Below are positions 1-5,571 of a DNA stretch of 21,196 bases, in pieces. The stretch lies in contig CAKUAK010000121.1 of the NCBI GenBank assembly GCA_934636325.1, positions 1-21,196 on the forward strand, in the 5' to 3' direction. Source of the stretch: an uncultured Eubacteriales bacterium. GTDB lineage: Bacteria > Bacillota > Clostridia > Oscillospirales > Butyricicoccaceae. The position numbers were made by a program, and so were the translations under genes. The stretch's first letter is position 1, and every line of letters starts with the position of its first letter. The notes under the pieces were generated by a model. That model ran no database searches and had not been told where the DNA came from. It saw only the letters and a program-made list of their open reading frames with translations.

Positions 1-2453
1 CCTTTAAGGATGTAGCATCCGGCCGCTGGAGCGCAGGCTTTATCGCCTATTGCGCAAGCCAGGGCATCATCGGCGGCTACGGCAACGGCAACTTCGGCCC
101 CACCGACACACTGACAGGCAACCAGTTCGCTAAGATGCTGCTGGTCGCACTGGGCTATGGCGTCAACGGCGAGTTCACAGGCCCCAACTGGGCTATCGAG
201 GTCGCTAAGTATGCTCTGACAGAGGGCATCTTCGACGGCAACCTGGGTGCTAACTTCGACGCCGGCGTAAAGCGTGAAGAGGCTGCTCTGTATGCCTTCA
301 ACGCTCTGACAGGCGTTATGACAGTCAGCTATTCCGAGACATTCGGCACATATTACTCCGGCAAGCTCTTCAACAGCGTTGAGGACTTCAACGAGGAGTA
401 TACCCTTGGCTACAAGCTCTACAATGTAAAGTCCAAGGACAAACCCGATGTTTTCGGCCGTGAAGCTCACTATTGGGTCAAGAACTCCAATACAAAGCTG
501 ACCGACCTGTATCATGAAGAAGCTGATGCTACCTACACAGCTAAGGTCACATCTGCTAAGATCTACACAGACCTTGGTCTGACAGCTACTCGCGTTGCTA
601 ACGTTGTCCGCAACGGTGAAGACGTCGGCACACATCAGATCAAGAAGGGCTGGACACACAACGATGGTAAGATCGGCGGCAACGGCGTTCTGATCGAAGC
701 CTATGTCAACGATGACGAAGAGGTAACTCTGGTTCTTATCGACACATATCTGGCTAAGGTCACAAACGTTGAAGACGGCGAAGTTACAGTTGATGTTCTT
801 TACACATCCAACGTTCCTCACCTCAACGACGAGAAGTTCGAAACAGCTGTTGAGTACGCAGAGGATGATTATGTTCTGGTAACCATCGCTGATGGCGCTA
901 TCCAGTCCATGGTCGCCGCTGACTCCAAGACAGGCACAATTAAGGAAACAACATCTAGCTCCGTCAAGCTCGGCGATGAGAAGATCAACATGTCTGCTCA
1001 GCTGGCCGCTAACAAGAGCGCTGGCAGCGACGTTTATGTTGAGGATTATGATTCCGAGATGAAGGTCTACCTTGACGAGTACGGCTACGCCGCTGCTGTT
1101 GTTGTCGAAGAAGAAGCTGACGAAAACTACAGCTACATTCTGGTCACAGGCTCTGAAGGCCGCAAGAACAGCCTACTGAACGGCAAGGCCGCTGTTGTCG
1201 AAGTCATGTACCTCGACGGCAAGACCGAAGTTCTGCCCCTCCAGACAAAGAAGGACGGCGACGTTTACAAGTACTATTTCAACGGTTCTTGGAAGACAAT
1301 CGCTGTTACAGATGATGATAATCATCTGACAGATGTTTCTAACACATGGTATCGTTACACAATGACCGATAACGGCGAGATCGTTCTGAAGGCTCTTGGC
1401 AACAAGGCTGTCGGCGGCAACACCGTTTCGTTCAAGGCTGATGGCAACCAGAAGTTCACATCTCTTGAAGGTCTGACCAACAAGACCGTTAACAGCTACA
1501 TTCTGAACAGCAAGACAGTTCTCCATGTTGTTGACGAGAACAGCAACAAGACCTACACAGGTTATAAGAACATCAAGAAGACAGTTACAAACGGCAAGGT
1601 TCTGTTCGTTCTGGATAAGGACAACAGCAAGCTGATCTCTGAAATCTATGTTCTGAATACAAAGGCCACCGCGGAAGCTGTTTATGCTTACTATGATGGC
1701 GATACAAAGTCGACATCTGTTGGCGAGACAAAGATCGGCCTCTACATCGACGGCGAGCTGAATTACTATGTATTCACAAAGTCCGGCGAGGGTGCTACAA
1801 CTGTTACAGGTAATGGCTTCACAAAGGACGGCATGCCTGTTGCTGGTGTATACGAAGTAAAGACAACAGATGATGACGTCAACGAGATGGTCGGTAAGGC
1901 TCTTGCTTCCCGCAAGGACAAGGTTACAGGCACTGGCGAAGAGTACTTCGAGACATCCGCTACTGTCCATAACGACACAACCGGCGCTGATGAAGTCGTA
2001 GTCACAAAGCACTTCTATGATGAAGATGTTAAGGTCTTCGACATCACAGATGACGGCAAGGCTGGCACAGTTGCCCGCAACGACTATGTTGTTTATGTTA
2101 ATAAGACCAACGATAGTGACTTTGTAACATATGTCTACATCGTTTCCGCGCCTAACACAACAAAGCCCGACAAAGATGTCAACGATGGCAAGTATTCTAT
2201 CGACGTTCAGCAGGGCAAAGCTATCATCAAAGGTGAAGCTAATGCTAAGATTACACTCGTAGTTAAAATCTACGTCAAAACTGACTACAACAAATACGAA
2301 ACAGTCAGTAAGACAATCGCCTCTGATGGAACAGTCACATACAACCCCGCTGATGAGGGTCAGTTTATGATCACAGTAAAGGATGCTAACGGCAATGAAC
2401 TTTGCACCGAATCCGAACTGTTCCTTAAGCCCGTTGTCAATCCTGCTCCGTAG
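1..2453 (+). CDS. SLH-domain surface protein, 5' end missing
   Basis: The open frame already runs at the window edge (codons begin at base 3), so the ATG at 135 is internal and the true start lies upstream. About 816 residues are visible. Residues 1-52 are the end of an S-layer-homology repeat (FKDV start, then IIGGYGNGNFGP). A second repeat follows to about residue 100 (WAIEVAKYALTEGIFDG, then VKREEAALYAF). SLH repeats normally anchor proteins to pyruvylated cell-wall polymer, so this is probably an S-layer or surface protein. The remaining roughly 700 residues are Thr/Val/Asp/Lys-rich and beta-like with no family I recognise. The last 90 residues resemble an Ig-like beta domain after a short linker (TTKPDKDVNDG). 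Codon use differs from neighbours (many aca Thr, gct Ala and gtt Val codons), as expected for a very highly expressed gene. A strong terminator follows. Confidence 0.85.
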   Translation, partial: FKDVASGRWSAGFIAYCASQGIIGGYGNGNFGPTDTLTGNQFAKMLLVALGYGVNGEFTGPNWAIEVAKYALTEGIFDGNLGANFDAGVKREEAALYAFNALTGVMTVSYSETFGTYYSGKLFNSVEDFNEEYTLGYKLYNVKSKDKPDVFGREAHYWVKNSNTKLTDLYHEEADATYTAKVTSAKIYTDLGLTATRVANVVRNGEDVGTHQIKKGWTHNDGKIGGNGVLIEAYVNDDEEVTLVLIDTYLAKVTNVEDGEVTVDVLYTSNVPHLNDEKFETAVEYAEDDYVLVTIADGAIQSMVAADSKTGTIKETTSSSVKLGDEKINMSAQLAANKSAGSDVYVEDYDSEMKVYLDEYGYAAAVVVEEEADENYSYILVTGSEGRKNSLLNGKAAVVEVMYLDGKTEVLPLQTKKDGDVYKYYFNGSWKTIAVTDDDNHLTDVSNTWYRYTMTDNGEIVLKALGNKAVGGNTVSFKADGNQKFTSLEGLTNKTVNSYILNSKTVLHVVDENSNKTYTGYKNIKKTVTNGKVLFVLDKDNSKLISEIYVLNTKATAEAVYAYYDGDTKSTSVGETKIGLYIDGELNYYVFTKSGEGATTVTGNGFTKDGMPVAGVYEVKTTDDDVNEMVGKALASRKDKVTGTGEEYFETSATVHNDTTGADEVVVTKHFYDEDVKVFDITDDGKAGTVARNDYVVYVNKTNDSDFVTYVYIVSAPNTTKPDKDVNDGKYSIDVQQGKAIIKGEANAKITLVVKIYVKTDYNKYETVSKTIASDGTVTYNPADEGQFMITVKDANGNELCTESELFLKPVVNPAP

Positions 2454-2524
2454 TTCACACTGGTCATCCAGTTTGAATTAAATCTAATAAAAAATCTATA
2501 GATTCTTCTTTGGCTGGTTTTTTC

Positions 2525-2551
2525 CCGGGCGCGCAAGCGCCCGGTTTTTTT
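2525..2551 (+). terminator. Rho-independent terminator of the SLH gene
   Basis: Perfect 8-bp GC stem (2525-2532 with 2537-2544) closed by a GCAA tetraloop and followed by seven T. It lies about 70 bases after the SLH stop codon. Confidence 0.92.
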
Positions 2552-2567
2552 ATCTGTGTGCCAATAT

Positions 2568-2604
2568 AAAAACCCCGCCCGCGGATAGCTCCGCAGCCGG
2601 GGTT
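2568..2604 (-). terminator. Minus-strand terminator beyond toxin A
   Basis: Imperfect 15-position stem (2571-2585 with 2590-2604, two mismatches, loop TAGC). Read on the minus strand it ends in a run of five T (2568-2572). It would stop transcripts of toxin gene A from entering the SLH gene. Its outer arm overlaps the -35 box of the antisense-A promoter. Confidence 0.65.
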
Positions 2605-2631
2605 GACTTTGATGGTTGATTTGAATATAAT
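2603..2631 (+). promoter_or_regulatory. Sigma-A promoter of antisense RNA A
   Basis: TTGACT (2603-2608), 17-base spacer, perfect TATAAT (2626-2631). No plus-strand protein gene follows, only a hairpin and T-run about 100 bases on. This is expected for a small antisense RNA. Near-identical sequence drives antisense RNA B at the other end of the locus. Confidence 0.88.
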
Positions 2632-2637
2632 ATAAGT

Positions 2638-2736
2638 ACAAAGAGGCGCTGCCGGTCGAACGGTCAGCCCCCCAAAGGTTTATCTAAAAAGATAGTAACC
2701 GCTGGTTTCTGAGGCCTTGGCGGTTACTTCTTTTTT
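2638..2736 (+). ncRNA. Predicted antitoxin antisense RNA A
   Basis: About 100 nt, from the start point expected for the promoter at 2603-2631 to a terminator with an 8-bp perfect stem (2695-2702 with 2720-2727) and the tail TTCTTTTTT (2728-2736). It is fully complementary to the last bases and 3' UTR of toxin gene A, whose stop codon (2724-2726) lies in the terminator stem. The arrangement resembles known 3'-overlapping type I antitoxins such as RatA of Bacillus. The 5' end carries a hairpin shared with antisense RNA B. Exact ends are inferred, not measured. Confidence 0.75.
2641..2672 (-). terminator. 3' hairpin of toxin A mRNA
   Basis: Imperfect stem-loop around the motif CCGGTCGAACGG. On the minus strand it is followed by CTCTTTG. 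The same sequence in opposite orientation ends the toxin B transcript (3114-3146), so it is a conserved part of this gene unit. The T-run is short, and the stronger hairpin at 2568-2604 may be the real end. Confidence 0.5.
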
Positions 2737-2813
2737 GCCTGAAAAAGGCTTATGATTGCAACGACCAATATGCCGATCTGGATCAAATCCTGAAATGTAA
2801 CATAAGGGATCAT
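2724..2813 (-). CDS. Holin-like type I toxin A, 29 aa
   Basis: A 29-residue frame starting MIPYVTFQDL, with a hydrophobic stretch (IGILVVAIISLF, about residues 13-24) and a basic tail QAKKK. This is the usual build of the small putative holin-like toxins of clostridia and bacilli: a single membrane helix with a lysine tail, thought to damage the membrane when over-produced. The start is set by AAGGA five bases upstream (2819-2823). Antisense RNA A overlaps its 3' end and stop codon. Toxin B, the same type of protein, diverges from it 165 bases away. No strong promoter is seen; a weak TTTAAA and TATATT pair lies near 2858-2885. Function rests on size, composition and context. Confidence 0.75.
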   Translation of the reverse strand: MIPYVTFQDLIQIGILVVAIISLFQAKKK

Positions 2814-2822
2814 TGTTATCCT

Positions 2823-2850
2823 TATCCCCATGGGTAAACCCATGGGGATA
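2823..2850. repeat. 12-bp perfect inverted repeat between the toxins
   Basis: Two 12-base arms (2823-2834 and 2839-2850) around a 4-base loop TAAA. As RNA on the minus strand it forms a stable hairpin in the toxin A 5' UTR, directly touching its AAGGA ribosome site. As DNA it lies one base before the -35 box of the toxin B promoter, so it could equally be an operator. Confidence 0.8.
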
Positions 2851-2851
2851 G

Positions 2852-2880
2852 TTGCAATATATAAAGAAATATGGTATTTT
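2852..2880 (+). promoter_or_regulatory. Probable promoter of toxin B
   Basis: TTGCAA (2852-2857), 17-base spacer, TATTTT (2875-2880). It is weaker than the two antisense promoters, as is usual for type I toxins. The expected start near 2887 gives a leader of about 90 nt. The leader's first bases are complementary to the mRNA's own 3' end. Confidence 0.6.
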
Positions 2881-2978
2881 AAAGGTGGCGCTGCCGATAA
2901 ACGGCGAGCGGTTAGTCCCCTGAACATATTCGGGGGCACTTCTTGTCCCCCGATCTTCATGGAAAGGGGGGCTGCCCG

Positions 2979-3062
2979 ATGAGTACATCCGAAGTTTTAC
3001 AGCTTTGCTTAGTGATCATTGGTCTTTGTAGCCTGTTTATTCAGATATACGAAAAGAAGTAA
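2979..3062 (+). CDS. Holin-like type I toxin B, 27 aa
   Basis: A 27-residue frame starting MSTSEVLQL, with a hydrophobic core (CLVIIGLCSLFIQI, residues 10-23) and the tail YEKK. The short polar start, single membrane helix and lysine end match the holin-like toxin family. The ribosome site is a run of G (2965-2970) seven to eight bases before ATG. It can pair with GTCCCCC (2945-2951) upstream, so the leader may hide the start of translation. The TAA stop lies in the hairpin that terminates antisense RNA B. It is too short for ordinary gene callers. Confidence 0.8.
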   Translation: MSTSEVLQLCLVIIGLCSLFIQIYEKK

Positions 3063-3148
3063 CCGCCAAGGCCTCGTAAACCAAGCGGTCACTTCTTCGT
3101 AAAAACCACTTGAGGGGCTAACCGTTCGACCGGCAGCGCCTCTTTTGT
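3051..3148 (-). ncRNA. Predicted antitoxin antisense RNA B
   Basis: About 98 nt on the minus strand, from the promoter at 3155-3183 to a hairpin (3059-3066 with 3085-3092) followed by TTCTTTTC. The stem contains one G-U pair when read on the minus strand but an A-C mismatch on the plus strand, so it favours the antisense reading. It covers the toxin B stop codon and whole 3' UTR. Sequence and layout match antisense RNA A in mirror image. Confidence 0.78.
3114..3146 (+). terminator. 3' hairpin and end of toxin B mRNA
   Basis: Stem-loop from GGGGCTAACCG to CGGCAGCGCC with the loop near TTCGA, followed by TCTTTTG. Mirror copy of the element at 2641-2672. Part of it is complementary to the 5' end of the same transcript (2887-2920). 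Confidence 0.6.
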
Positions 3149-3154
3149 ATCTAT

Positions 3155-3183
3155 ATTATATCCAAACCAACAGCCAAAGTCAA
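3155..3183 (-). promoter_or_regulatory. Sigma-A promoter of antisense RNA B
   Basis: Read on the minus strand: TTGACT (3178-3183), 17-base spacer, TATAAT (3155-3160). Near-identical to the promoter at 2603-2631, in the opposite orientation. Confidence 0.88.
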
Positions 3184-3217
3184 CACTCGCTTCTTGGCTG
3201 CTATACCCGCATATAAC

Positions 3218-3241
3218 AAAAAAGACCGCCCAAAGGCGATC
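3218..3241 (-). terminator. Terminator of tRNA-Ala
   Basis: 7-bp stem (3224-3230 with 3235-3241, one G-U pair) and a run of six T on the minus strand, about 10 bases after the tRNA. Confidence 0.85.
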
Positions 3242-3251
3242 TTAATGTTTA

Positions 3252-3327
<76 letters not shown>

Positions 3328-3353
3328 ATAAGGCAGAACCAAACTGCCTTATT

Positions 3354-3382
3354 ATAGTATCACAGAGGTCTATATATGTCAA
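3354..3382 (-). promoter_or_regulatory. Promoter of tRNA-Ala
   Basis: Minus strand TTGACA (3377-3382), 17-base spacer, TACTAT (3354-3359). A TATAAT also starts three bases further downstream at suboptimal spacing. Confidence 0.75.
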
Positions 3383-3389
3383 CACTTTT

Positions 3390-3872
3390 TTAGGCGTCGA
3401 TATAAATAATTTTTTCGCCGAAGGATTTGACATATCGTTCGAGCCCGGCGAAATCAAGGACGAGGGTCTTTGTGTTATCGCTGGGGTGGACGCAGACCCT
3501 TTTATCCCGCAGCGCGGCGTCAAACAGGACGGTGACGCGGCGTCCGGTATCGTGTATGACGCCGAGAGGGCTTACCATCCCCGGACGCTGGCCGAGCAGC
3601 TCTTCGAGCCTTGCGTCGGATGCGAAGCAAAGGCGCGAGCTGCCTATGGCGCGGGCGAGACGCCGCAGGTCGGCGTTCTTTTCGGCGGGCAGCATGAGGA
3701 CATAAAAGGCGCTCTCGTTCCGGGTGGTCAGGAAGAGGTTCTTGCAGACGCATGCGCCGAAGTCGAGGCCGAGCTCATAGCGATCGAGGGCATGCTCGAC
3801 CGGCGGATGGTCGTGAAGCTCGTACCCGACGCCCAGAGCGCCGAGACGGGCGATTATTTCTTCTGTCTGCAT
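3390..3872 (-). CDS. YbaK/ProX-type aminoacyl-tRNA deacylase
   Basis: 160 residues, the normal size of stand-alone prolyl-tRNA editing proteins (YbaK/EbsC fold, PrdX-like). These hydrolyse mischarged tRNA, usually Ala-tRNA-Pro, in the cytosol. Visible family features are HDHPPVEHA near the N-terminus, VCKNLFLTTRN with the conserved lysine, LMLPAEKNADLRRLA, and GMVSPLGVI followed by VTVLFD. I chose the ATG at 3872, preceded by AAGGGG, over an upstream in-frame ATG at 3911 because family similarity begins there. It begins two bases after the stop of the small membrane-protein gene, so the two are probably translationally coupled. The exact substrate amino acid cannot be read from sequence. Confidence 0.85.
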   Translation of the reverse strand: MQTEEIIARLGALGVGYELHDHPPVEHALDRYELGLDFGACVCKNLFLTTRNESAFYVLMLPAEKNADLRRLARAIGSSRLCFASDARLEELLGQRPGMVSPLGVIHDTGRRVTVLFDAALRDKRVCVHPSDNTKTLVLDFAGLERYVKSFGEKIIYIDA

Positions 3873-3874
3873 TG

Positions 3875-4087
3875 TTATCCCCTTATGGCGATAAAGGCCA
3901 CCGTGGCCCATATAAAGGCGTTTAAAACGAACATCAGGGCCGTCACGGCGACCATGATGAGAAGAAAGACGACGTTGACCCGGCCATGGGCGAAATCGTT
4001 GTTGAACTTGGGGCTTATCTTCCAGCCGACATAGAGGGCGGCCAGCACCGGCAGGGCGTAATAGAGCAGATCACGAAAATTGGGCAT
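3875..4087 (-). CDS. Small membrane protein, 70 aa, unknown function
   Basis: I do not recognise a family. The frame gives 70 residues starting MPNFRDLLYYA, with one membrane helix at about 8-24 (YYALPVLAALYVGW) and a long hydrophobic stretch at about 39-68 that may form one or two helices. AAGGAC lies 11 bases before the ATG at 4087. An in-frame extension up to 4210 has no ribosome site and would overlap the divergent tadA gene, so it is rejected. It sits immediately upstream of the editing protein (2-base gap). Coding status rests on the ribosome site, the coupling and clear membrane segments. Confidence 0.6.
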   Translation of the reverse strand: MPNFRDLLYYALPVLAALYVGWKISPKFNNDFAHGRVNVVFLLIMVAVTALMFVLNAFIWATVAFIAIRG

Positions 4088-4088
4088 A

Positions 4089-4117
4089 TTATCAGAAAGT
4101 CCTTTTTGTGGTATATT
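4089..4117 (+). promoter_or_regulatory. Probable promoter of tadA
   Basis: TTATCA (4089-4094), 17-base spacer, TATATT (4112-4117), about 48 bases before the tadA start. The -35 box is a moderate match. Confidence 0.5.
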
Positions 4118-4164
4118 AGATATGCGGGCATGCCCGACGCTTAGACGGCAGGAGAAGGGCGCGA

Positions 4165-4617
4165 ATGACACAGGAAGAAAAATATATGTCGATGGCTCTC
4201 GAGCTGGCACAGGAGGCCTATGAGGCCGGAGAGGTGCCGGTCGGGTGCGTTATCGTCCGGGACGGCGAGGTCATCGGCCGTGGGCGCAACATGCGCGAGG
4301 AAAAGGGCAACGCCCTGCTGCACGCCGAGGTGGCCGCCATAGACATGGCATGCCGCGCCGCCGGGACATGGAGGCTCGGCGGCTGCGATATTTATGTCAC
4401 CCTCGAGCCATGCCCCATGTGCGCCGGCGCGATACTCAACGCCCGGATCGGGCGGGTATACTACGGCGCTTCGGACGTCAATATGGGGGCCTGCGGCGGG
4501 GTCATGAATATCTTCGAAGAGGCCTTCGGCTATAAGCCGAAGATGTATAAGGGCATCCTCGGGCAGGAATGCGCCGGGATGCTCAGCCGCTTCTTCAAGG
4601 AGCTGCGGCAGGTGTAA
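4165..4617 (+). CDS. tadA: tRNA adenosine(34) deaminase TadA
   Basis: 150 residues of the cytidine/deoxycytidylate deaminase fold. TadA converts adenine 34 of tRNA-Arg(ACG) to inosine, letting one tRNA read several arginine codons. The zinc site is complete: HAE (H53, catalytic E55) and PCPMC (C83, C86). GEVPVGCVIV (residues 22-31) and the C-terminal FFKELR are typical of the family. AGGAGAAGGG precedes the ATG by about seven bases. It is a single gene, divergent from the small membrane-protein gene and convergent with rex. Confidence 0.95.
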   Translation: MTQEEKYMSMALELAQEAYEAGEVPVGCVIVRDGEVIGRGRNMREEKGNALLHAEVAAIDMACRAAGTWRLGGCDIYVTLEPCPMCAGAILNARIGRVYYGASDVNMGACGGVMNIFEEAFGYKPKMYKGILGQECAGMLSRFFKELRQV

Positions 4618-4626
4618 CGATAATGT

Positions 4627-4657
4627 GTTTATGCCGCGCACATGTCGCGGCATAAAC
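4627..4657. terminator. Shared hairpin between tadA and rex
   Basis: Perfect 12-bp inverted repeat (4627-4638 with 4646-4657, 7-base loop) between two convergent genes. Neither side has a long T-run, so it is an atypical terminator if it acts as one. Confidence 0.6.
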
Positions 4658-4688
4658 ATCCCTTAAAAGCGCGGGGCGGAAGCCCGCC

Positions 4689-5336
4689 TTATTTCTGCGC
4701 TTCCCTGCCCATCTTCTCGCCCAGGCGATAAGAGAGGACCATAAGGCTCTCGGCAAAATGGACGTTCTCGACGGCGACCTGCTCGAACTGGAGGTGCAGG
4801 TCGATGTTGGTGAAGTTCCAGATGCCCTTTATGCCGCAGTCGCACAGCAGAGCCGCCGTGTCGTGGGCATAGGCCTTGGGAAGGGTAAGTACGGCGACGT
4901 CGGGATGCTTGTCCATGCAGTAATCCCGCAGATCCTTTATGTCATAGACGTGGATTCCGGAAATATCGAGACCGATGACCTCGGGCGACGCGTCGAAGGC
5001 GGCGGTCAGCTGGAAGCCGTTCTTAAAGAAATTGAAGTTGTTGATTATGGCGCGGCCGAGGTTGCCGACGCCGATGATGACGGCCGACTTCTTCTGGTCG
5101 ATGTGGAGTATCGAACCGATCGACTCTATAAGGCTATCGACCGGATAGCCGTAGCCCTGCTGGCCGAAACCGCCGAAGCAGTTGAAGTCCTGCCTGACCT
5201 GCGACGCGGTAAGACCCATCTTCTCGCCCAGCTCGCGCGAGGATATCTTGGTCACGCCGTTGGCCTGAAGTTCTTTAAGGTGTATATGGTATCTGGGCAA
5301 CCTTTTGATAACCGCCTGTGATACTTTCTTTTCCAT
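4689..5336 (-). CDS. rex: Redox-sensing transcriptional repressor Rex
   Basis: 215 residues, full length. Rex binds DNA through an N-terminal winged helix and senses the NADH/NAD+ ratio through a C-terminal Rossmann domain. High NADH releases it from fermentation and electron-transfer promoters. Seen here: VIKRLPRYHIHL and SSRELGEKMGLTASQVRQD (winged helix, about 9-50), the glycine-rich link FGGFGQQGYGY, the nucleotide loop GVGNLGRA (89-96) and the C-terminal helix that swaps between subunits (FAESLMVLSYRL). GGGAGGT lies six bases before ATG. The promoter is not clear. The upstream region holds a 7-bp hairpin and a cluster of DnaA-box-like sites. Confidence 0.96.
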   Translation of the reverse strand: MEKKVSQAVIKRLPRYHIHLKELQANGVTKISSRELGEKMGLTASQVRQDFNCFGGFGQQGYGYPVDSLIESIGSILHIDQKKSAVIIGVGNLGRAIINNFNFFKNGFQLTAAFDASPEVIGLDISGIHVYDIKDLRDYCMDKHPDVAVLTLPKAYAHDTAALLCDCGIKGIWNFTNIDLHLQFEQVAVENVHFAESLMVLSYRLGEKMGREAQK

Positions 5337-5353
5337 AATTAGACCTCCCTTTC

Positions 5354-5371
5354 GCCCGCCTCAGGGCGGGC
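5354..5371 (-). other. Hairpin in the rex leader
   Basis: 7-bp GC-only stem (5354-5360 with 5365-5371, 4-base loop), five bases upstream of the rex ribosome site. It lies between any likely promoter and the gene and has no T-run, so it may affect mRNA stability or translation. Confidence 0.5.
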
Positions 5372-5392
5372 ATCTATTTTAAATACACAAAG

Positions 5393-5500
5393 TTATTAAC
5401 ACTATCCACAGAGTTTTCCACAGCCCCGGATCCCCTGTGGATAAAGGCTTTCCGGGGTTTTTCCACAACCTGTGGAAAGGATTTGCCGGGGTTATCAACA
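5393..5500. promoter_or_regulatory. Cluster of seven DnaA-box-like sites
   Basis: Nine-mers close to TTATCCACA: TTATTAACA (5393-5401), CTATCCACA (5402-5410), TTTTCCACA (5414-5422), an exact TTATCCACA on the minus strand (5436-5444), TTTTCCACA (5459-5467), CTTTCCACA on the minus strand (5471-5479) and TTATCAACA (5492-5500). One is exact; the rest differ at one or two positions. They fill the tsaD-rex gap, next to an AT-rich stretch (5374-5402). Facing boxes also make small inverted repeats (5460-5478). The cluster could titrate DnaA, regulate rex, or be part of an origin. Confidence 0.6.
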
Positions 5501-5571
5501 GCTTTTATGTCGATTTTCCCGGCTTTCGGTCGGGAATAAATACTCTTTGTAGAAATACGTTCTGTTTAATA

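Noticed and set aside
1173..2012. 279-codon minus-strand open frame inside the SLH gene
   Set aside because: Shadow of the SLH coding frame; rich in Cys, Val and Ile as typical of an antisense reading, with no ribosome site.
2680..2988. Longer minus-strand frames (78 and 102 codons) across the toxin locus
   Set aside because: Only the last 29 codons of the shorter frame have a ribosome site and toxin-like composition; the rest crosses the toxin B leader and promoter.
2641..3146. Inverted repeats at both ends of the toxin locus as transposon ends
   Set aside because: There is no transposase and no target-site duplication. The repeats coincide with antisense-RNA promoters and terminators and are explained by inverted duplication of the module.
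5382..5405. Possible Rex operator upstream of rex (TGTTAA half-site)
   Set aside because: Only one half-site is visible; the facing TTAACA half at the right spacing is missing, so autoregulation by Rex is not supported by sequence.
5424..5462. Hairpin with T-run on the plus strand in the tsaD-rex gap
   Set aside because: CCCCGGA and TCCGGGG could pair, but the loop is about 20 bases and no plus-strand gene lies upstream to be terminated.
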